A DNA stretch of 64,000 bases from Monoplex corrugatus (GCA_030674185.1 CM060312.1:78578854-78642853), one strand, 5' to 3'; positions 22,579 through 36,489 are shown, counted from the stretch's first letter. The notes: generated from the sequence alone by a model not told the origin. Numbers and translations: made by a program.

Positions 22579-22673
22579 ATGAGTGAGGATACTGATGGAA
22601 CTCTGAACTTTCCTATTTCCATCTTTGTCAAGTGAACAATTTTTGCTAACAATGTCAACACCCATATCCTTTT
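22579..22673 (-). CDS. Candidate internal exon, unknown protein
   Basis: Minus strand, bounded by ATAG (acceptor side, poor pyrimidine tract) and CAT|GTAAGA (good donor). Encodes KDMGVDIVSKNCSLDKDGNR then KVQSSISILTH. No domain recognised; weak. Confidence 0.25.
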
Positions 22674-23517
22674 CTATGTTTTTTGTTTTTGTTTTCATTG
22701 TTATTATCACTTTTTTGGTTGTTTTTTTAAACAAAGAGGCGGGCACAACAAATCTTTTTTCCTACATGAATTGTGAGCTGTCCTTTATTTTTCACTATGC
22801 TTGAAGCTAGACCATTTCTCTGCTTTAGTTTTTATGCACTTTTTTTCTTTTCCTGTGTTGAGGAGAATTCCTTGTACTTTTTCATATTGCATGCTCATTC
22901 ATGTATCTTTACAGACTAAATATTTCTGGAACTGTCGTTCTTGTAGGTTTAAAGCCTGTAAATTTTTCTTCTTCTCTTTCTCTTCTTTATTTGTATAGAG
23001 GGGTTTTCCTTTAACTTTTTGTTGTTGTTGTTTGATTCTTGTCTAATTTCTTGATTAAGAAAGCATTCCTTTTTTTCTATTTTAAATTCTTACTTCACTA
23101 TTTGTATCATGTAGAATCTTTTCCTTTTCTCTCTTTCTGGTTTTTGTCTCACATATTATTTTATAATTTAAAGAAAATTCCTTGTACTTTTTCCAAATGC
23201 AGATTCATCAGAAGAAAAATCAGTGTATTTGTGCACATGTACACCAAACCACACACACAACCACACAATTTTTGTGCCCGCATCAACACAAACACAGCCC
23301 CCTTTCCACCATATGTATACATAACTAGCAACAAAAAACAAAAACAAAAACAAAAAACAAAAAAACCCCACTCATTCATACCACTCACACATCTCACACT
23401 AACACAAAATGGTTGATACACACAACATACATGCTTTCAACACAATTCTACATGCTCCACATCACAATGTAAAGGGACTTACAGAGGCAACCATCCCTCA
23501 GCTAAAAAAATTCACTA
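22674..23517. other. T-rich spacer
   Basis: Contains repeated ATTCCTTGTACTTTTTC words (22867, 23178) and an (AAAAAC)n run at 23330-23365. A donor-like CTCT|GTAAGT on the minus strand near 23482 is noted but cannot be tied to an exon. Confidence 0.5.
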
Positions 23518-24545
23518 TCACACGCCGCCATAAAACAGGGCCATTCATTCCCAGGAATTTCAGGCCTTCACACACCGCCATAAAACACAGGGCCATTCAT
23601 TCCCAGGAACTTCAGGCCTTCACACACCGCCATAAAACACAGGGCCATTCATTCCCAGGAATTTCAGCCTTCACACACCGCCAAAAAACACAGGGCCATT
23701 CATTCCCAGGAATTTCAGGCCTTCACACACCGCCATAAAACACAGGGCCATTCATTCCCAGGAATTTCAGGCCTTCACACACTGCCATAAAACACAGGGC
23801 CATTCATTCCCAGGAACTTCAGGCCTTCACACACTGCCATAAAACACAGGGCCATTCATTCCCAGGAATTTCAGGCCTTCACACACTGCCATAAAACACA
23901 GGGCCATTCATTCCCAGGAACTTCTGGCCTTCACACACCGCCATAAAACACAGGGCCATTCATTCCCAGGAATTTCAGGCCTTCACACACCACCATAAAA
24001 CACAGGGCCATTCATTCCCAGAAACTTCAAGCCTTCACACAACCGCCATAAAACACAGGGCCATTCATTCCCAGAAACTTCTGGCCTTCATACACCGCCA
24101 TAAAACACAGGGCCATTCATTCCCAGAAACTTCAAGCCTTCACACACCGCCATAAAACACAGGGCCATTCATTCCCAGAAACTTCAAGCCTTCACACACC
24201 ACCATAAAACACAGGGCCATTCATTCCCAGGAACTTCAGGCCTTCACACACCACCATAAAACACAGGGCCATTCATTCCCAGGAATTTCAGGCCTTCACA
24301 CACCGCCATAAAACACAGGTCATTCATTCCCAGGAACTTCAGGCCTTCACACACCACCATAAAACACAGGTCATTCGTTTCCTGGAACTAAAGTCTTTCT
24401 CACACTGCCATAAAACACAAGGACATTTGTTCCCAGGAATTCAAGGCCTTCACACACTGCCGTAAAACACAGGGCCATTCATTCCCTGGAACTTGAGGCT
24501 TTCAGACAGTGCCATAAAACACAGGATCATCTGTTCCTAGGAACC
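23518..24545. repeat. 52-bp satellite, about 20 copies
   Basis: Unit GGCCTTCACACACCGCCATA then AAACACAGGGCCATTCATTC and CCAGGAATTTCA; the period is 52 bp (GGCCATTCATT at 23539 and 23591). The rightmost units decay from about 24360 on. Not coding. Confidence 0.95.
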
Positions 24546-25221
24546 TGTGTTTTGCACACCACACACTAATCATAAGGACCTCCACTACCAGGAAAAGTGG
24601 TCCCCTGGTCTGTCACTCCAGGAAAACTAGTGCCCCATGACACTACAGATCCACTTCAAAAATCATTGCAAATATGTGATAAAGAGTTTAAATTGCCTGA
24701 GTGAAATGTAGGTCTTTTCAATCATCTTCTCCACATGGCCTTTTGTCCAACAACCAAAACTGTTCACGGAGCACACCAGTTCCGCCTTCCAACACTACCT
24801 GCATATCCACCGCTTATGACACACACTGAAGATCACAATAATTGTGTTGTCACTTCACGTTTCACACAATCCACCATGGAGCAGTGAAGAGCACATTATT
24901 GATGCTTCAAGTCTCTCATGTTTGTCAATGATCCATTGAACACTGAAACTGCTTATGCCAAGTGTCATCTTCCGAGTGTTGTAAACAATTCTTGATGAAA
25001 CAGTGATGAAGATGATGACAACTGCATGTGACTGCCAGTTTTTTGACATTGTTAACAGCACACAATGTCACAAGGTGAAGATCACAATGACACACTGTCG
25101 CAATATCACACTGCAGGTGTCCCATGCTGCTGGCAGTGAGTCATAAACCATCGAAGATCATTCTAGAAACAGGTTTGTGGTCAACACAATAAGGTCCATT
25201 TTGATATAACAAGATATCACC
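24546..25221. other. No gene seen
   Basis: Unremarkable sequence with no recognised feature. Confidence 0.5.
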
Positions 25222-25408
25222 CTTTTTAAACTTGTTTTTCTTTCTTTCTTTTTTTTCTTTCTTTTTTTCTTTCTTTTCTTTTTTCTTTTTTTCCCTTTCT
25301 TTCTTCTTTTTTTTTATCCCCCCCTTTTTTAACCCTTTCTTTTATGCCTCTTTTGATTTTTTTCTTTCTTTTTTTTTTTTTTTTTTTTTGTCTTCTTTTT
25401 TTTTTAAT
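25222..25408. repeat. (CTTT)n polypyrimidine tract
   Basis: Nearly pure T with scattered C on the + strand. Phe-rich and Lys-rich frames are repeat products. Confidence 0.95.
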
Positions 25409-25739
25409 CAGCACGGTCACACCCACTCCACGCATACACACAAAACGTACTGTAATTGTCAAAGGCATGTATCAGTTATTGTTGCTGCTGCTGCTTTCTG
25501 TCTCTCTTTGTTCTTTTATGGACTACATTCTCCTATTGCTAACATACAGAACTTTCCCCTTTTCTCCTCTCCTTTTCTGTGCTGTCATTTTTCATTTCCT
25601 CTCTCTTTTTCCACCTGACCTAGCACAAACCTACAAATACACTATGAAAGCAAAGAGGGCCTTCTTTCCATCTCCATAACCACCTATTTCCAAATAGCCC
25701 ACCACAGCCATGTTCTGACCCAACAATGAAGTGCCGCAT

Positions 25740-26260
25740 ACTCAAAATGTCAGCAAAGTCCTGCTATGTGGACCACCAAATCAGCCTGAGGCTGAGGTCA
25801 CTTTCTTACAAGTGTGCTGTCACCCACACTAGATTACTGCCACAACAAAAGCAGTCTGAATGCAGTGGCACTTTCATCTTGAGTGTGCTGCCACCCACAG
25901 TGTGCTGTGCTTTTGTTGGACATAATGTCATTTGTTGATCAGTACCGGACTGCTCCCATCAAGCAACCATCCTGAAGATAGTCGCACTCCCATCTTGAGT
26001 GTACTACCACCTACAGTGTGTGAGGCTCTTGATGGATGTCACAACATGTCAAGCCAGTACTTCATTGTTCCCATCACAAAACCAATCTGAAGATGGGATC
26101 ACTCCCCTCCAAGAATGAGGCCACCTGTAGTGCCCTAGGCACTTGGTGGACATCACATCATCAATGGTACTAGTTCTTCCCATCATGCAACCAGCCTGAA
26201 AGTAGTCGCACTCCTCTCTGAGCGCACTGCCACCTACAGTGGGCTGGCTTTTTGTATATC
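25740..26260. repeat. Degenerate ~115-bp tandem repeat, 4-5 copies
   Basis: The block GCCACCTACAGTGTG with upstream CATCTTGAGTG and downstream TTGGTGGACATCA recurs at 25890, 26006, 26120 and 26229, and more weakly at 25815. An old tandem array. Confidence 0.75.
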
Positions 26261-26620
26261 ATGTTGCATCATTGTCAAGACGACCAAGAGCTGGGTGGGC
26301 CAGGAAGTGGGCAACGTTTACTGTGAAATCTCTGTTTGTGAACTTTGTGAACACTTTGATAACAGGGACTGAAAACTTCTGGTCATTATGGCGACTTCCC
26401 TTTGCTTTCATCTTGTTAACATTCTGACAAAAGATACTGAATTCTTAGGCAAGTTTCAATGATGAGGTATGAAAACCTATTGCCCTGATACTTGCTGCAT
26501 ATTACAAGCTTACTGAAGTCTATGGAAAACATTACAATACTATGTAACGAGTGTCTGTAGTTCTGCACATCACAAACCAATCCGCTGGAGTTCCTAATCT
26601 GACAATTTTCTGTCTACTTT

Positions 26621-27141
26621 ATCGTTATTATTTAAAGCCCAGCTGACTGCAGGCTATAACGTTTTCAAAGCATATACAATACTTCAACAGGAAAAAAGAA
26701 AAGAAAATTAAGTACACATATCAATGCATCCGTGCGCATCCCCTGTCGTAGAGCATTCCGTCCAATTTATCACAGAAAGGATTTTTTTAAAAAATATCTG
26801 AATACAAACTTAAACATAACTAAGGACACTAAAGCATATATAAAAACGGGCCTAAATTACCTGACATTGTCTCTGCATATCTTGTTTCCCTTGAGCCAAA
26901 AAATGCGTTTAATAAGTGTACCCAATGATCAATCCTAGGAGGAAGTATGTAAGATTTTATGGAACACATACAGGTGAATGGACCAGCAAGGCAGAAAATG
27001 ATAGCAAGAAATGACAGAAAGCAAAGGAATAAGGAAGAAACAAAGAGAGTGACAGAAAAGAGGAAATTTCTAGCACAGAATTTCCAGAAGGTGGGGATAC
27101 TATTTATACTGAAAGAGCCCCCGGCATCCCCACGGGGGATT
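26621..27141 (-). mobile_element. SINE-B-like retroposon, full copy
   Basis: ~520-550 bp repeat. Read on the minus strand it starts at a GGGGATGCCGGGGGCTCTTT block and ends CAGCTGGGCTTTAAATAA with an AAC/AATAAC-type tail in better copies. Other full copies lie at 33133, 51122 and 53393, with tail-only fragments at 29070, 29722, 30553, 31849 and 52094. Truncation always removes the same (5') side, as in retroposition. No tRNA head is apparent. Confidence 0.75.
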
Positions 27142-27349
27142 TTATCTACTACAAAAAAAATTTTGTAACATCATTATCATCATAATAATGACAACAATAA
27201 GAATATAATCATGATGACGATAATATCAATAATAATGATATACAGACTCTCTCCCTTACAAACATCTTAACACAAAGTCCATCAGAATCACACTGATATG
27301 AAAATCAACACATGCCCCTCACAGTTTTTAAGGGCTGTCACAATCACAG

Positions 27350-27444
<95 letters not shown>

Positions 27445-27745
27445 CACACACACACACTCTCTCTCTATAATACCAAAACACACAAATACCAAAAATTACC
27501 CACCCTAAAAAACAACAACAACAAAAGACAAAACAAACACACACATGCATGCAAGCACATATGTGCATGCACACACACACAAAAGCACACACACTGTAAT
27601 ATAGATAACAAAACACTTGCAAAAATAAAACAAAAAACAAAAAAAACGAAAACAAAAAACACCACACTTTGACCGCTTTCATTTCACAATCAATTTGTCA
27701 CTATCACCAATTACCCCCTCCCTCTCAAAACACACACACACACCA

Positions 27746-27812
<67 letters not shown>

Positions 27813-27929
27813 ACACACACACACACTATCTTAAGAAGAAGAAGAAAAGAAGAAGAAAAGAAAAACAAAAGCCACATTCATGACACAATTGCACAAAAAG
27901 AAACAAGTCAATAAAACAGGGGGAAAAAA

Positions 27930-27995
<66 letters not shown>

Positions 27996-28264
27996 TCTCT
28001 CTATGTCTGTAAGTATTGCAATATTAATAAAACAAAACAAAACAAACAAAAAACACAGAACCAAAAAAAAACACACACATACACACACACACACACACAC
28101 AAGAGATGGTAAAGTGACCAATCTTCATTCTCACATCAGCAAAAGATGTTTCATCCATTTTAATTTCTCTTATAAAATTAATGAAGTACTTTGAATCTGA
28201 ACCCTAACCACAGACAACTGGTTGTGGTCTAAAACTAAGACGCATTCAACAGTTAGTCTTCAAA

Positions 28265-28339
28265 CAGCCGTTGAATGTATAATGTTAGATCATATACCAT
28301 TGGTAGGTATATAACCTAGCATTAAACATTCAACTGCTG
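28265..28339. repeat. 34-bp imperfect inverted repeat
   Basis: CAGCCGTTGAATGTATAATG...ATATACC (28265-28298) is complementary to 28306-28339 with about six mismatches and a 7-base loop. A third related arm, GCATTCAACAG, lies just upstream at 28231. Confidence 0.7.
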
Positions 28340-28886
28340 TCCTTACACAGGCCAATGGCAGGTGTGTAATCGAACTCAGTACATTCTACAGCTTTCTGTC
28401 AGCTGTCCATGAACATAAAAGGCGTATAGATCCATCTATAAATTGCTGAGAAAACATACATGTATTCTCACACGCAATCTTCCTTGGTCAATCCCAGACT
28501 TGCATATCCTGTCTCAGTTTGATATCAATCTGTCTCCAGTTACCCACACTCACTTTGTTTCAACTGTTTGAGGGAAACATGGGGGGGAATGATAAAAATA
28601 ATGATGATCGCAGAATGATGATGATGATCATCATCATCATTCATAAATCATCATCATTCATAAATCATCATCATTCATCAATCATCATCATTCATCACTC
28701 ATCATCATCATCACTACAGCAACAATGACAATAATATAATCATCATGATGATAATACCAATGATAATGATATACAGATTCTCCCCCATACAAAAACCTTA
28801 ACACACAAAGTCTACCAGAATCACGCTGATATGAAAATCATCACAGACCCCTCATTTTACAGGCTGTCGCAATCACAGGAAACATA

Positions 28887-28920
<34 letters not shown>

Positions 28921-29069
28921 CTCTCTCTCTCTCTTTCCCTTTAATATCATTAACAAAACACCCACACGTAAAATATCACCACCCCAAAGCAAACAAAAAA
29001 TGTTAAAAAAAAACAAAAACTAACAAACAAACAAAAGAGACATATGCACACACACAAACACTTATTGTC

Positions 29070-29150
29070 ATATTTTTTTAAAGCCCAGCCGACTGCGCAG
29101 AGCCACATCAGGGCTATAATCATTTCAAAACACACAATCCTTCAAAAAAA
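29070..29150 (-). mobile_element. SINE-B tail fragment
   Basis: TTTAAAGCCCAGCCGACTGC then AGGGCTATAATCATTTCAAA. 5'-truncated copy inside the AC-rich block. Confidence 0.7.
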
Positions 29151-29393
29151 ATAAATAAATAAAAATTAAAAAAATAACACCATTACCATCATAAAAAAAG
29201 TAACAATAAGAACAATATAATCATGATGATGATAATATCAATAATAATGATATACAAACTCTTTCCCCTACAAACATCTTAACACAAAGTCCACCAGAAT
29301 CATGCTGATATGAAAATCAACACAGCTTTTTAAGGGCTGTCTCACACACACACACACACACCGCACGCACGCACACACACTCTCTCTCTCTCT

Positions 29394-29586
29394 GTAACCC
29401 TTTGACTCCCACACCCTATCCACCAACTGCAAAAGCTTAACCCTTTGATTCCCTCACACTGTCCACCAGCTTTCTGCTGGAAGCTGGTGGATAGGGTGAG
29501 AGAATCAAAGGGTTAACTATTTGCTTTACTAGCATGGTTGGCACCACTGGATGCTGATGGGCAGGGTCCGGGAGTAAAAGGGTTAA
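29394..29586 (+). mobile_element. TTAA-flanked palindromic MITE, copy 3
   Basis: Left GTAA then CCCTTTGACTCCCACACCC. Inner palindrome from TTAACCCTTTGATTCCC to GAATCAAAGGGTTAA, centre TTTCTGCTGGAAGC. Right outer end GTCCGGGAGTAAAAGGG then TTAA at 29583-29586. Same nested layout as 4019-4212. Confidence 0.8.
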
Positions 29587-29670
29587 TATCATTAACACCC
29601 AAACATAAAAAAACATCATCCCAAAGCAAACAAACAAAAAACGAAAAAACAACAACAAACACATATGTAC

Positions 29671-29718
<48 letters not shown>

Positions 29719-29721
29719 TTA

Positions 29722-29822
29722 TTGTTGTCTTTTTTAAAGCCCAGCAGACCGCGCAGAGCCACATCAGGCTATGATCATTTCAAAACATACACAATCCTTC
29801 AAAATAATAAATAAATAAATAA
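29722..29822 (-). mobile_element. SINE-B tail fragment
   Basis: TTTAAAGCCCAGCAGACCGC; preceded by TGTTATTGTTGTC, the complement of the family's AAC/AAT tail. Confidence 0.7.
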
Positions 29823-30329
29823 AACAATCAAAAAACGTAACATCATTATCATCATCATAACAGTAACAATAAGAACAATATAATCATGATGATGATAATA
29901 TCAGTAATAATGATATACAGACTCTCTCCTCTCTCCCCTTCAAACATCTTAACACAAAGTTCACCAGAATCACACTGATATGAAAATCAATACACATCCC
30001 TCACAGCTTATTAAGGGCTGCCACAATCACAGGACACACACACACACACACTCTTTAATACCAAAACACTCACACAAATACCAAAAATTACCCGCCTTAA
30101 AAAAAAAAAAAAACCACCTCCACACACACATGCATGCAAGCACATATGTGCATGCACACACACACACACACTTTAATATACATAACAAAACACTTGTAAA
30201 AACAAAAACAAAAAAACACATATGATACACACATGCACAAACACACACATAAACACCCACCCACCCACACTAACACTTTGCCCACTTTCACAGTCAATTC
30301 ATCATTATCACCAATTATCCCACCCTATC

Positions 30330-30410
<81 letters not shown>

Positions 30411-30552
30411 AAAAACATACATACACATACTCTCTCTCTCTAAAATTAACAAAACACCCAGACATTAAAAAAAACAAAAATACACTACCCCCAAGCAAAC
30501 AAAAAATGGAAAAAAAAAAACATGCACACACACGCATGCGCACACACACACT

Positions 30553-30640
30553 GTTATTGGTATCTTTTTTTAAAGCCCACCACACAGCCACATCAGGGCT
30601 ACAATCATTTCAAAACATACACAATAAAAAGAAAAAAAAT
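30553..30640 (-). mobile_element. SINE-B tail fragment
   Basis: TTTAAAGCCCACCACACAGC followed by CATCAGGGCTACAATCATTT. Confidence 0.65.
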
Positions 30641-30831
30641 GTAACACCATTATCATCATCATAACAGTAACAATAAGAATAACATAATCATGATGATGAT
30701 AACATCAATAATAATGGTATACCGACTCTCTCCCCCACAAACATCTTAACACAAAGTCCACCAGAATCACGCTGATATGAAAATCATCACATACCCCTCA
30801 CAGCTTTTTACAGCCTGTCGCAATCACAGGA

Positions 30832-30843
30832 AACACACACACA

Positions 30844-30918
<75 letters not shown>

Positions 30919-30925
30919 CCCCTTT
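30832..30925. repeat. (AC)n-(CT)n compound microsatellite
   Basis: A CT run of about 75 bases directly follows a short AC run. Confidence 0.95.
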
Positions 30926-30995
30926 AATATCATTAACAAAACACCCACACATAAAAAAGAATATCACCAATCCAAAGCAAACAAAAACCGAAAAC

Positions 30996-31052
<57 letters not shown>

Positions 31053-31678
31053 TAATACCAAAACACACTTTAATACCAAAACACACAATATCAAAAACTA
31101 CCCACCCTAAAAAAATATATAATAATCAAAGCACCACATACACACACATGCATGTAAGCACGCATATGCACGCATACACATGCACTTTAATATACATAAC
31201 AAAACACTTGCAAAAACAAAAACAAACAATCAAACAAACAAAAACACATACACACATGCACACACACACCCATACACCCACACTAACACTTTGCCCATTA
31301 TCATCTCACAATCAATTTGTTTACCCACCCTCTCAAAACACAGACTTGCATACATATCCTGTCTCAGTTTGATTTTAACCTGTCTCCAGTTACCCACACT
31401 TACTTTGTTTCAAAGGGAAGTGATAAAAGTAATGATTATGATGATGAGGATGATCAGAGGATGATGATCATCATCATAATCATCATCATTACAGCAACAA
31501 TGAAATTATATAATGATGATGATGATAATATCAATGACAATGATATACAGACTCTCTCCCCTACAAACACCTTAACACACGAAGTCCACCAGCATCACAC
31601 TGATATGAAAATCAACACATACCCCCTTACAGCTTTTTACAGGCAGTCACAATCACAGGGAACACACACACACACACA

Positions 31679-31734
<56 letters not shown>

Positions 31735-31848
31735 TCTCTCTCTCTCTCTCTCTCTCTTTAATATCATTAACAAAATACCCACACATTCAAAACAAATATC
31801 ACCACTCCAAACCAACAAACAAAAAACACATATGCATGCACACACACA

Positions 31849-31960
31849 CACTGTTATTGTTATCTTTGTTTAAAGCCCAGCCGATAGCGCAGAGCCAAAT
31901 CAGGGCTATAATCTTTTCCAAATATATGCAACACTTCAACAAATGAAGTTTTAAAAAAAA
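31849..31960 (-). mobile_element. SINE-B tail fragment
   Basis: TTTAAAGCCCAGCCGATAGC; preceded by CTGTTATTGTTATC. Confidence 0.7.
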
Positions 31961-32174
31961 TCTTAATACCATTATCATCATAACTGTAACAATAAGAATA
32001 ATGTAATCAAGACGATGATAACATCAATAACATAAATAATATTAATAATGATATACCGACTCTCTCCCCTACAAACATCTTGACACAAAGTCCACCAGAA
32101 TCAGGCTGATATGAAAATTAAACAGAGCGCTCACAGCTTATTAAGGGCTGTCACAATCACAGGAGACACACACG

Positions 32175-32253
<79 letters not shown>

Positions 32254-32364
32254 TAATAACAAAACACTCACACAATACCAAAAATTACCCACCCTTAATT
32301 AAAAAAAATAATAAAATCACCACACACACACACATAGGTGTAAGGACACATGTGCACGCACACA

Positions 32365-32416
<52 letters not shown>

Positions 32417-32922
32417 CACAAGCACACACACACACACACACACACTTTAATATACATAACAAAACACTTGCAAAAAAAAAAATACACATCACACACACAT
32501 GCACACGCACACCCACACATCCACACTAACACTGCCCACTTTCATCTCACAATCAATATGTTTATCCATTCTCTCAAACCACAGACTTGCATATCCTGTC
32601 AGTTCGATTTTAACCTGTCTCCGGTAACCCACACTTACTTTGTTTGTTTCAACTCTTTAAAAAACATGGGGAGAATGATAAAAATAATGAGGAGGAGGAA
32701 GAGGAGGATCAGGGGATGATGATGATCATTATCATTAATCAATCATCATCATTACAGCAACAATGAAAATAACATGATCATGATGATGATAATATCAATA
32801 ATAATGATGTACAGACTCTCTCCCCTGGAGACATTTTAACACAAAGTCACCAGAATCATGCTGATATGAAAATCATCACAGACCCCTCACAGCTTTTTAC
32901 AGACTGTTGCAATCACAGGAAC

Positions 32923-32979
<57 letters not shown>

Positions 32980-33132
32980 CTCTCTCTCTCTCTCTCTCTC
33001 TTTAATATCAATAACAAAAAACACCCACAAATAAAAACAAAAATACCACCTCAAAGCAAACAAAGAAAAATGGAAAAAACCCTCCCCCCCCCCACCCATG
33101 CTCTATGTACACATGCATGTGCACACACACAC

Positions 33133-33691
33133 TGTTATTGTTATTTTGTTTAAAGCCCAGCTGACTGCAGGGCTATGATAATTTCAAAACACACAATACT
33201 TCAAGAAAAAAATTTTTAAAATAGAAAAAAAAGAAAATTTAAGCACACATATCAACGCATCTACGCACATACTCTAACAAGATGCCCAAAGCATTCACCA
33301 CTCCGTCCAATTTATCACACAGGGGTTTTAAAAAACATAACTGAACACAAATTTAAATATAACTTAAGGACACTAAAACATAAAAATGGGCCTAAATAAA
33401 AGTAAATTACCTAAAATTGCTTCCGCATATCTCATTTCCCTAGAACCAAAAATGCACTTCACACATGTACTCAATTATCAATACTCAGAAAAAGTACACA
33501 AGAGTTTATGGAACACATACAGGTGAATGGACCAGCAAGGCAGAAAATGATAAGAAATGACAGAAAGCAAAGGAACAAGGAAGAAACAAAGAGAGTGACA
33601 GAAAAAGAGGAAATTTCTAGCACAGAATTTCCACAAGGTGGGGATACTATTTATAGTATACTGAATGAGACCCCGGTATCCCTACAGGGGG
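33133..33691 (-). mobile_element. SINE-B-like retroposon, full copy
   Basis: Runs from TTATTGTTATTTTGTTTAAA to the CCCCGGTATCCCTACAGGGG block. Closely matches 26621-27141 and 53393-53955, including GGTGAATGGACCAGCAAGGC. Confidence 0.8.
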
Positions 33692-34323
<632 letters not shown>

Positions 34324-35030
34324 CTGGTGTAAAGGGTAGGCAGTGGAGGTAGGAGCACACTTTTCTCCCTTTCTGACTGAATACTTTACTCCAACTGTAA
34401 AAAAGGCTGGGGTGGGGGAGGGAGGAGGCAATGGCACACTTTTCTCCCTCCCTGATTTAATATATTCCTCTGTCTTTGACATGACAGGGATCAATTCAGT
34501 AAGCCCACCTCCATGTTTCCATTAGGCAGATTCTGCTATCAGCAAGTGACATCACTAAACATTTAGTAAAAGGTCTGGTCAGGTTAGTCAACTCTCTGTG
34601 CCCATTTTGTTTTGTGTTTTGCTTTTATGTAACAAATATCATGAAATCATTATGTTTTACTGTTTTACTTTTTTAAATGCTGACACCCAAAACAATGCTT
34701 TACTAACTAAACCTGTTTTAATTCATGACATCTGATTCAATTTCATGACTTCAAAGGGAAAAATTTCAAGTCATCAGAATTTTAATCAATTTTTACAGTT
34801 TAACAAAAACATACATGTTCTATGATTGCAAATCGATTATCGGGTTTCTTCATCATACTGATCTCTACTTTTATATATTCGTATGATTTTAATTCATCCA
34901 ACTGTTTACGTTTAGATAAGAATACACTTTTAATGATTTTATACAATAGGGTTATGAGGTCTCCATTTCAAAACACACTTTTCCGATTAAATTTCCAAAT
35001 TTTTTCATCTGCAATCTGAAATTTGATCAG
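34324..35030. other. No gene seen
   Basis: AT-rich. GGCACACTTTTCTCCCT-type words occur twice (34351-34371 and 34431-34451), a small duplication. Confidence 0.5.
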
Positions 35031-36480
35031 GCATGTGACAAAGATTCTATTAAGAGTAATCATGATAAAGACAAGGGATAGAATCAAAACAGAATTAGCA
35101 GAAGAGCAATGTGGATATTTTAATGGAAAGGAATTATTAATGCCATATACATCCTAAGATAAAAATTTATGACATCAGAAAAATCCCTAAAGATATTTCA
35201 ACATCAATTTTCATTGCATTACCAAAGAAAGCAGGGGCTATAGAATGCAAACTCCACCATACAATCACCCTGATAAACCATATGACAAAGGTTGTACTAA
35301 GAATAATCATAATGAGAACAAGGAACAGAATCAGAACAGAAAATAGCGAAAGAACAATGTGGATTCGTTGAAAGGAAACAAACTGTTAATGCTATATACA
35401 TCCTAAGAATGAAATCTATGACACCAGTAAAATCGCTAAAGATAAGTCAACATCAATTTTCATTGCACTTCCAAAGAAAGCAGGTGCTATAGAATGCAAA
35501 CTCCATCGTAGAATCAACTTGATGAGCCTTGTGACAACGGTTCTATTCAGAATAATCATACTGAGAACAAGGAGCAAAATGAAAACAGAAATAGCAGAAA
35601 AACAATGCAGATTCGTTGAAGGGAAACAAACTATTAATTCCATGTACATCTTAAAAACTCTCATAGAAAGAGTGAGTTGAATGAGGATTTATGTTTATGT
35701 TTTGTTGATTATACCAAAACTTTTCATCAGGTGAGGCATGAAGAATTGGTCCACCAAGAGAGAAGCTCAATGCAGATGGAAAGGCTCTAAGAATAATAAG
35801 GAAAATGTATTGGGAACAAACAGCAGCAATGAGAGTAGAAATTGATACAAGTTCTTTCCAAAATGTCAAAAGAGAGGTTAGACAAGGACATGTTTTGCCA
35901 CCAGACTGGTTTTTAATTTACATGAAAACCATCATGAGAAACCTAGAAGAATGCCCTGGGATAAAGGTTGGAGAAAAAAATGATAATCTGTAGTATTATT
36001 ATTATGCAAATGACACCATTCTGATTGTAGAAAATGAAAGAGACCACAAAATCTTGGAATATAACAGAAACAGAAAGCAGAAATAAATCGCTGGAGCTAA
36101 ACAGCAAGAAGACTGAAGTCAGTAAACAAACAAACAAAAACAAAAAAACAAGAAATCCCCTCATGTAAAATAACAGCTTATGGCACAGCATTGAGACAGT
36201 CTGATACATTACATATCTGGGATGGCAGATGCACATTAGAAATGTCTAGCAAAATTGGGCAAGCTAAAACAGAAGTAAAAAAAAAATTAAAAGTGTTCTT
36301 ACCAACAAATGCCTATCAACTAACATCAGGAAGAGTTCTTCAGTGCTATAGAACCAATACTGTTGTACAGGTGCAAAGCATGTTCAGTCAGCATGCAAAG
36401 TTGGAACAACATCGAAGCAGCTGAAATGCTGTTTCTAAGGAGAATGTTGGTTCATGGACAGCAGAGAAAACAAAAACAAA
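35031..36480 (+). pseudogene. LINE-A reverse transcriptase fragment with internal triplication
   Basis: Decayed RT. Fingers-like peptide EEQCGYFNGKELL and related KEQCGFVERKQTVNAIYILR near 35105 and 35355; then MYWEQTAAMRVEIDTSSFQN, VKREVRQGHVLPPDWFLIYM and MRNLEECPGIKVGEK (35805-35985). The catalytic box reads YANDT (36003-36017) where YADDT is expected. Downstream SSKIGQAKTEVKKKLKVFLP and GRVLQCYRTNTVVQVQSMF (36245-36390) are the thumb/connection region. About 248 bp is repeated three times at the start (35035, 35282, 35531). Many stops; dead. It joins the 50-bp satellite at its right side. Confidence 0.85.
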
Positions 36481-36489
36481 AACGAAACA

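Larger units (their letters stand above)
27142..33130. repeat. Irregular tandem blocks rich in (AC)n
   Basis: A ~60-bp module ending CAGAATCACACTGATATGAA is found eight times (about 27290, 28820, 29300, 29970, 30765, 31595, 32100, 32855), 0.5-1.5 kb apart. Each is followed by CACAGCTTTTTAAGGGCTGT-like sequence, long (AC)n and often (CT)n. Several are preceded by ATAATCATGATGATGATAA. (AC)n runs exceed 60 bp at 27352, 27729, 27933, 30331, 32163 and 32927. His/Thr and Cys/Val frames are repeat products. No host gene seen. Confidence 0.85.
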
